A model generated the notes under the pieces. The model made no database searches and was not told the DNA's origin. It saw only the letters and a list, made by a program, of their open reading frames with translations. Position numbers and translations under genes: made by a program. A stretch of 36,825 bases of DNA from JABSOG01 sp041583135 (GTDB lineage: Bacteria; Pseudomonadota; Gammaproteobacteria; Enterobacterales; Alteromonadaceae), in contig JBFHGJ010000055.1 of assembly GCA_041583135.1 (NCBI GenBank), positions 1-36,825 of the forward strand, given 5' to 3'. Below are positions 28,188 through 36,825 of the stretch, in pieces; position 1 is the stretch's first letter, and the number at the start of each line of letters is the position of its first letter.

Positions 28188-31100
28188 TGACTTGGCCGCT
28201 TTTAAGGCGCTGGTATCGACCTGCCACTGCGCATCTACCGTCACCACCACTTTACCTATGGTGCTGCGCTCAGAGAGCGCCTGATAGGCATCTTTAAGCT
28301 GATCAAAGGCAAAGGCTTTACAAATGGTCGGCTTCAACACGCCTTGGTTGTACAGGCTCACCATTTGACGGCGATAGCCTTCGGTCATTTGCGGCGATTC
28401 AAGGGCAAAGCGGCGCATATCGACACTGTGGAACGACTGGTTGTTGCTTAAAATCGACAGGTCGATGGCCTTGGCCGACTTCAGTGCCGTCATGGCGATT
28501 TCAATGTAGCGGCCGCCGGTGGCCAGACAGTTCATGCCTTTTTGGATGGCATCGCCCGATAAGGTGTTGATCACCACATCGACACCACGACCACCGCTTA
28601 GACGCTTGATCTCTTGCTCAAAGTCTTGCTCGACGTAGTTGATCACATGGTCAACCCCAAGAGACTTAAGGTAATCCAGTTTGTCTTGCGAGCCTGCGGT
28701 GGCGTAGATGGTTGCCCCGGCGTGTTTAGCCAGTTGCACCGCGATAAGCCCGGTGCCGCCTGCTGCGGTTTGGATCAAAATCGACTCGCCCGGTTTGAGA
28801 TTGGCCTTGTTAAAGGCGTCAATCATGGTGATGCTGACCACAGGTAAGGCGCAGGCATCTTCAAAGGGCATGTGTTTTGGTTTTTTGGTGCAGTTGTCGG
28901 CTTTGGCTATCATCGCGGTGGCATGAGCGCCAAGGGCTTTGTCGGCCTCGACAATCACTTCATCACCAACTTTGACTTTGCTCACGCCACTGCCCACGGC
29001 GATGACGACACCAGCGCCATCATAACCCGGGGTGAATGGGTATGGCGGCATGGTCGGATACAGACCGCGCACGCACAGAAGGTCGCCAAAGTTTAATGAA
29101 AACGCTTTAAGGGCAACGCACACCTCGCCTGCGCCCGGCGCTGGCAAGTAGTCTTGGCTGATTTGAATGCCGTTGATATCGCCCGGGCCGTTTAGCAGTA
29201 GACGATGATAGGCAAGCCCCTGCCCGGCCGCTGGTATTGTTTGAGCAATCGGCGCCAAGGTTGGAACTGCTGTGGCCTGCGGCGCTGTCACACTGCTTAT
29301 GCGTGTTGGCGCAGCGACAATTGCACTGCTAGCAACCGCTGGGCTGGCAACTGGCGCGCTAACAACGCTCGCCGCTGGCGTCAGTTTGTCGCCGTACTCG
29401 GTTTGCAGATGCTCTGCCAACTTGTCTAACGTGCCGTAATCAAATAGCACGGTGGTTTGCAGTACCAGACCCAGTTTGTCGTTGATTTGGTTGATCAGCT
29501 GCACCGCGATAATGGAATCGACACCATATTCTGAGAACTCTCTATCACCTTCAATATCCGCCATCGGCATATCGATAGCCGATGCGATACAGCCACATAA
29601 GGTGTCTTTTAACTGCGCGCCGTCAAGAGCAGCTGGCACAGGCGTACTGGCTACGGCAACTTTAGCAGCCACTGGCGCCGCCTGAGCAACAGGCGCTGAT
29701 ACTACAAAAGCAGAGCTTTGTTCTGATACGCCAGCGAATCGTTGCTTGAGCTGCTCGGCAAACTCATTAAGTACATGCTCGCTCAGCTGATTTAAGTTGG
29801 CGTAATCGAACAATACCGTGGTTTGTAACAGCAAACCCAGTTGCTCGTTGATTTGATTGATCAGTTGCACCGCAATAATCGAATCGACGCCATATTCAGA
29901 GAAGCTGCGGTCGGCTTCGACCTCGGCAGGTGCCATTTGTACTGCGCTGGCCACACAATCTTGCAACAGGCTAAAGACTTTATCGCTCAGTTGCGACTGG
30001 CTTAAGCCTTGTGCAGGCACTACTTGCGGCGCTTGCACTTGAGCTTTAACCGCAGGCATTACCGGCTGCGCTGCAACAACAGGTTGCGCTTGCGCCACAG
30101 GTGCAACGACCACAGGCTCAGGCTCGGCCACCTGTTCAAGGGGTTGTCTTGCCCAGCCGTTGCTGGCTGCACCAACCACTTGTTGCCCCAAATGATGGGC
30201 TTTGTTGGCAGCAAAATAAATGCTGTGATAGCCCTCTTGCTCAAGCGCTTGCTGCCATTTATCAGGCGCAAGCCCCGGATTACCCGGTAAGCGTAAGGCT
30301 TCATCTTGATATAGCCACCAGCCTTCGAGTAAGCCGAAGGTTAAGTGATTGAACAGCTTCCAAGTGCTTATTTCATTGAGCAGCAAACAGCCTTCGCTAT
30401 TGAGCACCGCTTTGGCATTGCGCACGGTTTGGCGAATATTCGGCGTCGCGTGCAATACGTTGGTGGCGATCACTGCATCAAAACTACCGGCATCGATGTT
30501 TTGTCCAGCCAAAGGTTTGGTGGCATCGAAAATCGCGGTGGTCAGCGCTGGGAAGTCCGGCTGATAATTTTTCTGACCATGCATCAAAAACGCTTTTGAC
30601 AGGTCGGTATAACAATACTCGTCAATATTGGCGGCAAACTCTTGCAACATCGGCAAGATACGGGCCGTAGTGCCGCCGGTACCTGCGCCGATCTCCAGCA
30701 AACGAATGCGTCTTTGCGGGTCTTGTTTTAAGCGCTTGCGTAAGAAGTGCACCAAGGTCTGACCTAAGATCTCATTGTAAAAATCAGACAGGTCGTTGTT
30801 TTTGTAGATGCCCTCAACCAACGCCATCGAGGAGTTCGGGAACATCACATCGGTGGCACGCACCTCGCCGGTTAAGATCTCAACCAAGGCTTTAAGACAC
30901 GCTTCGACCAATTGGGTTTGCGCGTTTAAGTGCGCATTGACTGCCCAATCGGCTTTTTGCGCCTGCCAGCTTTGCCACAACTCATCAAGAGGTCGAACGT
31001 CTTGTGTCGGGGTGAGATCCGAGCTTAACCAATTGCGCGCTTTAAGATAGTCGATGCTTTGATTGACCCAGCGCTGGTAGAACCATGGCGCTTTGCCGTT

Positions 31101-34100
31101 AAGCTTGGTGTTGCCGTCTTTAAGCAGCCCCGCCGCTAGCATTGAGGCCAGCATTAGCTCGTCGGCCAATTGCAGCTGAGCTTCGACCGGCAGTTCAATC
31201 TCCAGCGCTTTTAATTGCTTAGCACCAAGTAAACCACGGCCGAGCAGCCTTGGCAGTTGCTGTTTGACCTCAGGCAATACTTCTTCGGCGTAGCCATAGT
31301 CAGTTAAGGTATCTTGCAGTTCAAGCTGGAATACCGGCTTGGCCGCAAAGGTTTTCATGATGCTCACTTGTGAAGCACTTGAGGCCATCAGGCGGTTAAG
31401 CGCCTCAATGCCTTCATCCACTTCAATCGAGGCAAGGCCCATCTGCGCCAGGCGTTTGATGTATTGCGGCTCGGCCACTGAGCCGACACTGCCCCAAAAG
31501 CCCCAGTTGACCACTTTAACCGGGTATTTGCGCTGTGCGCTTAAGCTCGCGGCGAAGCTGTCTTTGAAGGTGCAACCGGCGGCGTAATTGGCCTGTCCTG
31601 CGCCGCGAATGTAGCTGTTGACCGAGCTGAAAAACAGCATGAAGTCTAAATCCAGCTCACCGAATACCCGGTCCATCACTTTAGAGACTTCAACCTTGGC
31701 GCTTAATGCTTTGTTAAATCCAGCAAGGTCCATCTTGGCGAGGCTTTGGTCATTGAGCACGATGGCCGAATGCACCACGCCGTTGATCTCGATTTTGCGT
31801 GCGCCTTTACTTTGCGCGTTGCGCTCGGCAAGACGCTGCTCAATCTGCTCAAAGGCAAGGTTCATCGAATTAAGATCGGTGGCATCGGCGCTGATATACC
31901 AAGGCGCCGGGCCGTGCTGGGCGATGTTGTCGATTTTCACCTGAATATCGGCATCAAGGGCCTTACGGCCAATCCAAATGGTTTGCGCCTGATATTCGCG
32001 GGCAAGGTAGCTTGAATACACCTCGCCTAAGCCACCGGCGCCGCCGATAAGTACGTATACTCCACCTTCGCGGTACAGTGACTTGGCTTTTGGCAGCTCG
32101 TCAGATTGCACCAACTGCTGGGCGAACCACTCGCCGTTTCTGCGGGCAAGGCCATTGCCATGTTTGTCAAAGGCGACAGTTAAGCAAGCTTTGGCGCTGA
32201 GGCTTGCGGTATCTTCAATATCTAGCAGTCGTAATGACCAGTGCGGATATTCTTTAGCGAGTGTCCCCACTAAGCCGTTCACGCCAGCATAGCGGCTGTC
32301 GATGGTATCTTGTGCAAATACGCCAACGCTGTTTCTGGTGATAAAGGTCCAATTCAGCTTGGCTTTGCCGAGCTGTGATTTTACCAAGCTAAAGACCTCA
32401 CCTAGCTCGCCGCTATCTTTCGGTGCCAGCCATATCAGCTCGTTGCCATCGGCAATGTGCGAATAGTCGGCAGGTGCCACAAATCTGGCATTGGCAAAAT
32501 CGGCTTTGAGCCACTCAAGGGCGCTTTCATCGCCTAAGAGCAAAACTTCACTTTGCTCATCGATTGGCTGTTTATCGCCAACCTCAAAGCTAACCGCATC
32601 CCACACCGGCAAATAGCTGTGCAATTTCGCCTGTGCTTTGCTCGCCCCTGCGCGTCGCGAAGAAAGTCCTTTGAGCTGCACGCACACCGCACCGTTTGCA
32701 TCTAACAGATCAATATCAAAGCGTGCGACCTCGTGAGCAGTATTGCTTTGACCTTGCACAAAGCGCACATAGGCATACATCTGCTCAGTACAAGGCGCAA
32801 AGATGCTCAGGCTATCTAAGGCAAATGGCAGCAACGGCGCACTAGGCAGTTTACCGCGATTGAGGTTAAGCCCTAAGGTGGCTTGGAACGCACTGTCCAT
32901 AATGCTTGGATGCAACACATAAGGGTTATCGCCACCAACGGCGTTTGGCTGACTTATTTGTGCCAGCAGCTGCCCTTTGCCAAGGTAAAGCTGTTCAATC
33001 CCTTGTAAACGTTTACCGTGTTCAATGCCCATATGACGCAGTGCATTGTATAGCGCACTGCTGTCCATCGCCTGACCTAGGGATTTTAGCTGTTCGATAT
33101 CAAGGCTCAAAGGCGCTTGCGGCTGAACAAACTGCACTTTACCTTGGGTGTTGAGTTTACCCTCGCTCTGTACGCTAAAGTCGATGCTGCCATCAGCTGC
33201 GGTGGTGAGACTTAATTCCACTTCAACCGGCGCTTTATCAACCACCACAGGCTGTACCCAGGTGATATTTTTCAGCTCGATGCCCAGTCCTTCGGTATCA
33301 ACAGGCATGGCTTGACGCGCACCGGCTTGAGCCATTTCAAGGTAGGCAACGCCGGGCAGAATTTTATCGCCATCAACGAGGTGGTCGGCCAAGTAGAACT
33401 CGCTGCCGTTGAAGCTTGAGCGAAAACGCTGCTGGGCAAGGTCGGAGACATTTTGTTGTAGTAATGGGTGTAGCGCCGGGATCTGATGGCCTGAATGGTT
33501 CGCCCCTTCAACCCAAAAACGCTGTTTGGCAAATGGATAGCTCGGCAATGCAATTTTGCCCGGCAGACCTTGCGGATAGAGCCTTTGCCATTGAAGTTCT
33601 AAGCCTTTAACCCAAAACTGCGCGAGTTTATCGAGCTTACGTTTTGTCAGCAGTTTATCGACGACCTCTTGTAAGTCTTCGTCACTGTCAAACAAGGCGC
33701 TGATCTCAGCTTGAGCCTTAATATTGCCCTGACAGATGTGTTGACCTGCCACTTTTTCAATGCCTTTTTCGCGCACCTCAGCCAGCTTTTGTATCGCAGC
33801 AGCAATTGAGGTCACGCTAATGGCCAGCCGTTGTTCAAGGGCAACACGACCGGTTTGTAAGGTATAGGCCAAGCTGTAGATATCGGTTTGCGGATTGGCG
33901 ACCAAGAAGTCGTGCAATCGCTCAACATAAGCGGCCAAACGCTCTGTGTTTTTCGCCGACAGTACCAACAGTACGCCATCTGGCGCTTCAACCAATGGCA
34001 AGTGCTGCTGCACATATTCTTCGACAATCACATGGGCGTTAGAGCCGGTCGCGCCAAATGAGCTAATTCCCGCTCTGCGCGGCGTATGACCCTGTTGTTG

Positions 34101-36825
34101 CCAGTGGCTGGTTTCGCGCTGAATGTAAAACGGTGAATTGTCCAGTTCAAGGTAAGGGTTAACCGTGTCGCTGTGCAGTGACTTCACCAATGTTTGGTGT
34201 TGGAGCTGTAAGATGGTTTTGGTTAAACCGCTGATCCCTGCCGCCGCTTCACAATGGCCAATATTCGATTTGACCGAACCTAAGGCGCAGAAGCCTTGGG
34301 CCTCGGTAAACTCGCCAAAGGCTTTGTTTAAGCCTTCGATTTCAATCGGATCGCCAAGGCTGGTGCCGGTGCCGTGGGCTTCGATATAGCTAATGGTGGT
34401 CGGGTCGATGCCGGTTTGACGCAAACAGTCGGCTATCATCGCCCCTTGGGCGACCGATGATGGTACTGTGATACCGCTTACCCGGCCAACATGGTTGATG
34501 GCACTGCCTTTGATCACCGCTTCAATATGGTCGCCATCGGCTACGGCAGTATCGAGTGGTTTTAACAGCACCGCGCCAACGCCTTCGGCGCTGACATAGC
34601 CATCGCCACCAGCGCCAAAGGTGGTGCAACGGCCATTGCTGGAATGAAAATCCATCAAACCATAGCTTTGATATTTGCTCGGGTGTAGCGATAAATTCAC
34701 GCCACCGGCAAAGGCCAAGGCACTTTCGCCTTTGTATAAGCTCTCAAGGGCCAAATGCAACGCCGTCAGTGACGACGAGCACACGGTATCAACCGCCATG
34801 CTCGGGCCATGGAAGTCGCAGAAATAAGACACGCGATTGGCGATACCGGCATAGTTGAGGCTCATAGAATTGGCCTGACCATTGGCCGCCGCCTCAGCTT
34901 GTAACAAGCTGTAGTCTTTGTGCATCACGCCAACAAACACCCCAACCGGTCTGCGGCCGTGGGCATCTTCGCTCACAAGGTTTTGCGGCGTGTAGCCTGC
35001 GTGTTCCATCGCTTCCCAGCAGGTTTGCAAGAACAAGCGCTCTTGTGGGTCGAGCACTTGGGCTTCTTTGGGCGATACGTTGAAAAACAGCGGGTCGAAG
35101 CAATCGACATCAGCAATAAAGCCGCCATATGGTGACATCGGTTTACCCGATGGCGAGGTCATACCGGCAAAATGACTTTGTGACCAGCGCGACTCAGGCA
35201 CGGTCTCGATACTGTCGATACCCTCTTTTAGGTTGTGCCAAAATGCGTCTAAATCTTGCGCCTGTGGATAGCGCCCTGCCATACCGATGACGGCGATATC
35301 AACACGCTGTGCGCCCTGTCCCTGCAACTCTTTTTGGTAACCAAGCGGTCTGTGAGTGGTAAGCCCAGCCTGCGCAAAAACAGCGCCTTTGGCGTTGCCC
35401 CTTTGCGCCGGGCTATCGCTGCTTTGGCTCTGCTCAATGAGGGTGACCTGATCTTTACCCGGCAGCGAATAATGCTCGGCCAAATGCTTAGCCAGCGTTT
35501 GAATGTTGCCGAACTCAAACATCAATAACGGCGAGAGACTGGTGCCAAGTAGTTGCGATAAGGTATTGACTACGCGCAATAAGCCGACAGATTCAAGTCC
35601 CATCTCATAGTAGCCGTCGGTTTTTGCTATCTCTTGAGCCGGACGGCTTAGCTGCGCACCAAGCACTGCCTGTAACAAGCCTTCAAAGCTATCCCAAACA
35701 CCGTTGCTCAATTCCATTGCCAAAGCGTTATCTGAGTCAGATGCCACAGGCGCTTTACGGGCATCGGCGATCAGTCCTGTATGACGCACCTGTTTGTTTT
35801 TGAAGTTGACCAGCTCTGCCAGTTTACGGCCTTGTTTGTCGAAAAACGCCAAATCAAAGCCTTGCAGTTGCTCGCTGTTTACTACGCTCGAATGAACAAT
35901 ACGGGTATACACCTCATCGGCCATTGGCGCAGCGGCGCTAAAGCGCTCGTAATACATAGGCAAGAACAGGCGCTCATCATCGCCTTTAAGACCAATGTCA
36001 AACAGGTCAGCGGTACCGATGGCGCTACCATCAATCAGTGCAGGATGGAACAGGTGGCCCGGCTGCGCCTTTTCAGGCAGACGCACATGCACCCAAGTTT
36101 CATCGGCTTTGCTATAAACTTCGCCTTTGGCCTGCATCACCCCTGAGTGGTTAACGGCAAGGGTACGATAGCGACTGTAAATCTCAGCCATATCGACGGC
36201 TTTCGCCCCTTTGGCGATAGCCTTGATATCAATCTGCTCATCGAAGCTTGGCGGCGCGACATCGACCACTTCGCAGCTGATGTAACGCTCGCCTTCGGTA
36301 TCGCTGACAGTGACCTGTCGGCGGCCCTCGCCTGTTGCCGTAATAACCAGAGTGACCGACTTATCCTGGCTGACCTCTAAAGGCCGTAAAATCGATAGCT
36401 GCTCTAATGATAAGCACTCACAGGCAAAACCGGCCTCGGCAAACCAGCTGTAGATCAGATCTATCCAGCCCAGTCCCGGCAGCAATGCCTTATCGAGCAC
36501 AACATGGTTTTTCAGCACCGGATGGTCAATGCTCAAGGTGCTTTGCCATGGGCCTTTACCGCTAAAGCGATGCTCTAGTTTGACCGCGCTGACAATCAAT
36601 TCGCCGGTTCTGACATCAATGCGATTAAGCGGAGGTAACGGCAACGGTTGACGTTTTAACTGCTCGGCACTGTCATTTGCTTTGTCACCGGCTTTGACTA
36701 TCACATGGCAGTTGGTGCCGCCATCGGCAAAACAGTTCATTGCCGCGTAGCTCAGCTCAGCCTTTTGCGCTTTACGCGCTAAAGCGAATCCTGCTTTGTG
36801 CATATCGAAATGCGCCAGCGGCTCA
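25398..36825 (-). CDS. Trans-AT polyketide synthase, gene A (5' end beyond window)
   Basis: Multimodular PKS, truncated at the right edge. The frame stays open past the Met at 36803, which sits inside a KS domain (GGTNCHVIV follows), so that Met is not the start; residue numbers here count from it for convenience. Order: C-terminal piece of a KS; DH-like (His100, Asp258); ACP with GLES instead of GLDS (Ser405); KS (Cys675); DH (His1141, Asp1303); KR (GGAGGLG near 1586, Tyr1740); C-methyltransferase (LEIGAGTGG near 2035); tandem ACPs (Ser2308, Ser2430); MDR-family ER (about 2527-2860); KS (Cys3036); DH (His3516, Asp3689); short C-terminal docking helix region ending at residue 3801. No AT is present. 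It ends after a DH with no KR or ACP, so its last module is completed by the KR-ACP at the start of gene B. Gene B begins 13 bp downstream. Confidence 0.96.
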   Translation of the reverse strand, partial: EPLAHFDMHKAGFALARKAQKAELSYAAMNCFADGGTNCHVIVKAGDKANDSAEQLKRQPLPLPPLNRIDVRTGELIVSAVKLEHRFSGKGPWQSTLSIDHPVLKNHVVLDKALLPGLGWIDLIYSWFAEAGFACECLSLEQLSILRPLEVSQDKSVTLVITATGEGRRQVTVSDTEGERYISCEVVDVAPPSFDEQIDIKAIAKGAKAVDMAEIYSRYRTLAVNHSGVMQAKGEVYSKADETWVHVRLPEKAQPGHLFHPALIDGSAIGTADLFDIGLKGDDERLFLPMYYERFSAAAPMADEVYTRIVHSSVVNSEQLQGFDLAFFDKQGRKLAELVNFKNKQVRHTGLIADARKAPVASDSDNALAMELSNGVWDSFEGLLQAVLGAQLSRPAQEIAKTDGYYEMGLESVGLLRVVNTLSQLLGTSLSPLLMFEFGNIQTLAKHLAEHYSLPGKDQVTLIEQSQSSDSPAQRGNAKGAVFAQAGLTTHRPLGYQKELQGQGAQRVDIAVIGMAGRYPQAQDLDAFWHNLKEGIDSIETVPESRWSQSHFAGMTSPSGKPMSPYGGFIADVDCFDPLFFNVSPKEAQVLDPQERLFLQTCWEAMEHAGYTPQNLVSEDAHGRRPVGVFVGVMHKDYSLLQAEAAANGQANSMSLNYAGIANRVSYFCDFHGPSMAVDTVCSSSLTALHLALESLYKGESALAFAGGVNLSLHPSKYQSYGLMDFHSSNGRCTTFGAGGDGYVSAEGVGAVLLKPLDTAVADGDHIEAVIKGSAINHVGRVSGITVPSSVAQGAMIADCLRQTGIDPTTISYIEAHGTGTSLGDPIEIEGLNKAFGEFTEAQGFCALGSVKSNIGHCEAAAGISGLTKTILQLQHQTLVKSLHSDTVNPYLELDNSPFYIQRETSHWQQQGHTPRRAGISSFGATGSNAHVIVEEYVQQHLPLVEAPDGVLLVLSAKNTERLAAYVERLHDFLVANPQTDIYSLAYTLQTGRVALEQRLAISVTSIAAAIQKLAEVREKGIEKVAGQHICQGNIKAQAEISALFDSDEDLQEVVDKLLTKRKLDKLAQFWVKGLELQWQRLYPQGLPGKIALPSYPFAKQRFWVEGANHSGHQIPALHPLLQQNVSDLAQQRFRSSFNGSEFYLADHLVDGDKILPGVAYLEMAQAGARQAMPVDTEGLGIELKNITWVQPVVVDKAPVEVELSLTTAADGSIDFSVQSEGKLNTQGKVQFVQPQAPLSLDIEQLKSLGQAMDSSALYNALRHMGIEHGKRLQGIEQLYLGKGQLLAQISQPNAVGGDNPYVLHPSIMDSAFQATLGLNLNRGKLPSAPLLPFALDSLSIFAPCTEQMYAYVRFVQGQSNTAHEVARFDIDLLDANGAVCVQLKGLSSRRAGASKAQAKLHSYLPVWDAVSFEVGDKQPIDEQSEVLLLGDESALEWLKADFANARFVAPADYSHIADGNELIWLAPKDSGELGEVFSLVKSQLGKAKLNWTFITRNSVGVFAQDTIDSRYAGVNGLVGTLAKEYPHWSLRLLDIEDTASLSAKACLTVAFDKHGNGLARRNGEWFAQQLVQSDELPKAKSLYREGGVYVLIGGAGGLGEVYSSYLAREYQAQTIWIGRKALDADIQVKIDNIAQHGPAPWYISADATDLNSMNLAFEQIEQRLAERNAQSKGARKIEINGVVHSAIVLNDQSLAKMDLAGFNKALSAKVEVSKVMDRVFGELDLDFMLFFSSVNSYIRGAGQANYAAGCTFKDSFAASLSAQRKYPVKVVNWGFWGSVGSVAEPQYIKRLAQMGLASIEVDEGIEALNRLMASSASQVSIMKTFAAKPVFQLELQDTLTDYGYAEEVLPEVKQQLPRLLGRGLLGAKQLKALEIELPVEAQLQLADELMLASMLAAGLLKDGNTKLNGKAPWFYQRWVNQSIDYLKARNWLSSDLTPTQDVRPLDELWQSWQAQKADWAVNAHLNAQTQLVEACLKALVEILTGEVRATDVMFPNSSMALVEGIYKNNDLSDFYNEILGQTLVHFLRKRLKQDPQRRIRLLEIGAGTGGTTARILPMLQEFAANIDEYCYTDLSKAFLMHGQKNYQPDFPALTTAIFDATKPLAGQNIDAGSFDAVIATNVLHATPNIRQTVRNAKAVLNSEGCLLLNEISTWKLFNHLTFGLLEGWWLYQDEALRLPGNPGLAPDKWQQALEQEGYHSIYFAANKAHHLGQQVVGAASNGWARQPLEQVAEPEPVVVAPVAQAQPVVAAQPVMPAVKAQVQAPQVVPAQGLSQSQLSDKVFSLLQDCVASAVQMAPAEVEADRSFSEYGVDSIIAVQLINQINEQLGLLLQTTVLFDYANLNQLSEHVLNEFAEQLKQRFAGVSEQSSAFVVSAPVAQAAPVAAKVAVASTPVPAALDGAQLKDTLCGCIASAIDMPMADIEGDREFSEYGVDSIIAVQLINQINDKLGLVLQTTVLFDYGTLDKLAEHLQTEYGDKLTPAASVVSAPVASPAVASSAIVAAPTRISSVTAPQATAVPTLAPIAQTIPAAGQGLAYHRLLLNGPGDINGIQISQDYLPAPGAGEVCVALKAFSLNFGDLLCVRGLYPTMPPYPFTPGYDGAGVVIAVGSGVSKVKVGDEVIVEADKALGAHATAMIAKADNCTKKPKHMPFEDACALPVVSITMIDAFNKANLKPGESILIQTAAGGTGLIAVQLAKHAGATIYATAGSQDKLDYLKSLGVDHVINYVEQDFEQEIKRLSGGRGVDVVINTLSGDAIQKGMNCLATGGRYIEIAMTALKSAKAIDLSILSNNQSFHSVDMRRFALESPQMTEGYRRQMVSLYNQGVLKPTICKAFAFDQLKDAYQALSERSTIGKVVVTVDAQWQVDTSALKAAKSLTQDIAIIGMSGRFAESENLNEFWQHLANGDDLVREVTRWPAADSTPTPQNPYCAKGSFVETMDLFDPLFFKLSPLEALHMDPQQRVFLEESYKALEDAGYAGEDLSQSACGVYVGCIDGLYDTNFTEQPPGQAFWGNACSVIAARIAYYLDLHGPAISVDTACSSSLVAMHMACQGLWGFETDMAIAGGVFLQSSPKFYQHCNRAGMLSPNGKCHTFDARADGFVPGEGVGAVVLKRLSDALDDRDHIHGVIIASGINQDGATNGITAPSSLSQTRLETAVYQRFDIKPNSLQLIEAHGTGTSLGDPIEFAAITKAFNAFDGEQSQQSCAIGSVKTNIGHAVTAAGVASVLKLLMAMKHRQIPPSLHFDKANPVIDFDNSPFYVPTALKPWQTADGAPMRTAVSSFGFSGTNAHIVIEQAPERAEVSANLPGYLVVLCALSAEQRQTQVDNLIDYLESNPEVSMLDLSHTLMVGRQHLSHRFACVATSQDDLLAQLNAWRQHGKAKHVVCAEVSDKNRGQQQSLKEYGQRCIDQCLAGAQPKQYLDNLTALADLYCQGYKLTYRQLFGYEAGRLSLPVYPFARERFWAGNQPSAATITTGKASNAGAKGADVLHPLVHRNTSDLTGQRFSSSLTANDFYLADHQVSLGGTKVSVLPAVAYLEMAHAAISKALPTIDGAVMLSNTVWAQPIAVSDKVNVDIALIAEQGPQGPIEFEIYSENDGHDQLTLHCQGNIEIVESIASDVIDIPALQQTMAAPLSGDSLYPIFAQMGLYYGPAQQGLKNLYLAKGQALAEVQLPDVVAATMADYTLHPSVMDSALQATIGLIEDLNAPPQAPALPFALEAIVVYAPCTAHMWVSVKVVERNDSQCRLDIELYDTSGKCCIALQGFSTRAQSTQGAQRFDEDFYQDVLDRLLDKQLSVDEALDLE
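28224..29225 (-). other. MDR-type enoyl reductase domain
   Basis: About 330 residues matching the zinc-independent quinone-oxidoreductase/ER family of the medium-chain dehydrogenase superfamily: an N-terminal catalytic fold (SLNFGDLL, FTPGYDGAGVV) and a Rossmann NADPH-binding stretch (TAAGGTGLIAVQLAKHAGA near residues 2680-2698). It would reduce an alpha,beta-enoyl thioester. It sits after the tandem ACPs and before the next KS, instead of between DH and KR as in cis-AT synthases. By position it should act on the alpha-methyl enoyl product of the preceding module, though action on the following one is not excluded. Confidence 0.9.
29274..35312 (-). other. Module: KS-DH-KR-MT-ACP-ACP
   Basis: A full extension module for an alpha-methylated unit. 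The KS has DTVCSSS with Cys675, EAHGTGT and NIGH. The DH has a textbook HLVDGDKILPG and HPSIMDSAF. The KR has a nucleotide-binding GGAGGLG, FFSSVNS and Tyr1740. The methyltransferase has the S-adenosylmethionine-binding LLEIGAGTGG and is followed by two GVDSII-type ACPs, 122 residues apart, in tandem. With the downstream ER this module could produce a fully saturated alpha-methyl unit; without it, an alpha-methyl enoyl unit. The KS carries HVGRVSGITVPSS, unlike the NHGGKTNGYTVPN of most others here. Confidence 0.9.
35313..36825 (-). other. Module: partial KS, DH-like domain, ACP
   Basis: Only the last part of the KS is visible. The DH-like double-hotdog domain has HVVLDKALLPG, where the usual HxxxGxxxxP Gly is Asp, but the His (His100) and the partner Asp (HPALIDG, Asp258) remain. 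The ACP has GLES around its phosphopantetheine Ser405. No KR lies between DH and ACP. A KS-DH-ACP arrangement is known from trans-AT systems as the second half of a dehydrating bimodule, where the preceding module reduces and this one removes water; a pyran-forming or isomerising DH relative is also possible. The KS active site is outside the window, so its activity cannot be judged. Confidence 0.75.

Noticed and set aside
36801..36803. Start of gene A at the ATG 36803
   Set aside because: The reading frame is open up to the window edge and the sequence around this Met is the middle of a KS domain, so the real start is further upstream.

Overview
The whole window is one strand (minus) of a giant modular polyketide synthase (PKS) locus of the trans-acyltransferase type. 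Three very large genes lie head to tail, read right to left: gene A (25398 to the right edge, 5' end outside the window), gene B (10436-25384, complete, 4982 aa) and gene C (1-10418, 3' end outside the window). The gaps between them are 13 and 17 bp, so they are almost certainly one operon. No RNA gene, mobile element, CRISPR array or unrelated gene is visible, and the many small ORFs in other frames are shadows of the PKS genes.

I read seven ketosynthase (KS) active sites plus the tail of an eighth KS, several dehydratases (DH), six ketoreductases (KR), two C-methyltransferases (MT), one MDR-type enoyl reductase (ER), three consecutive enoyl-CoA-hydratase-like (ECH, crotonase) segments, and eleven acyl carrier protein (ACP) sites. 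I saw no acyltransferase domain in any module, which is what defines a trans-AT system; the AT, phosphopantetheinyl transferase, thioesterase and any HMG-CoA-synthase-like enzyme must lie outside the window.

Proposed assembly order (inference, assuming A then B then C): (A) [KS]-DH-ACP; KS-DH-KR-MT-ACP-ACP followed by ER; KS-DH // (B) KR-ACP; KS-[dead DH]-ECH-ECH-ECH-ACP-ACP; KS-[dead DH]-KR-MT-ACP-ACP; KS // (C) DH-KR-ACP; KS-DH-KR-ACP; KS-KR-ACP and onward. The chain would thus receive, in order, a possible olefin, a reduced alpha-methyl unit, an olefin, a beta-branched unit, an alpha-methyl beta-hydroxy unit, two olefins (a diene) and a beta-hydroxy unit. Modules are split across proteins at the DH|KR and KS|DH boundaries, with short helical docking tails at the matching termini.

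The most interesting part is the centre of gene B (about 18.3-21.0 kb): a KR-less module carrying three crotonase-like segments in cis and two near-identical beta-branching-type ACPs. Both key landmarks are altered: the ACPs have Phe where the beta-branching flag Trp is expected, and the best-preserved ECH2-like segment has Gln where PksI has its catalytic Lys.

The organism cannot be named from this window. Roughly balanced GC and the general style of the proteins suggest a Gram-negative bacterium, possibly a gammaproteobacterium, but no taxonomic marker gene is present.
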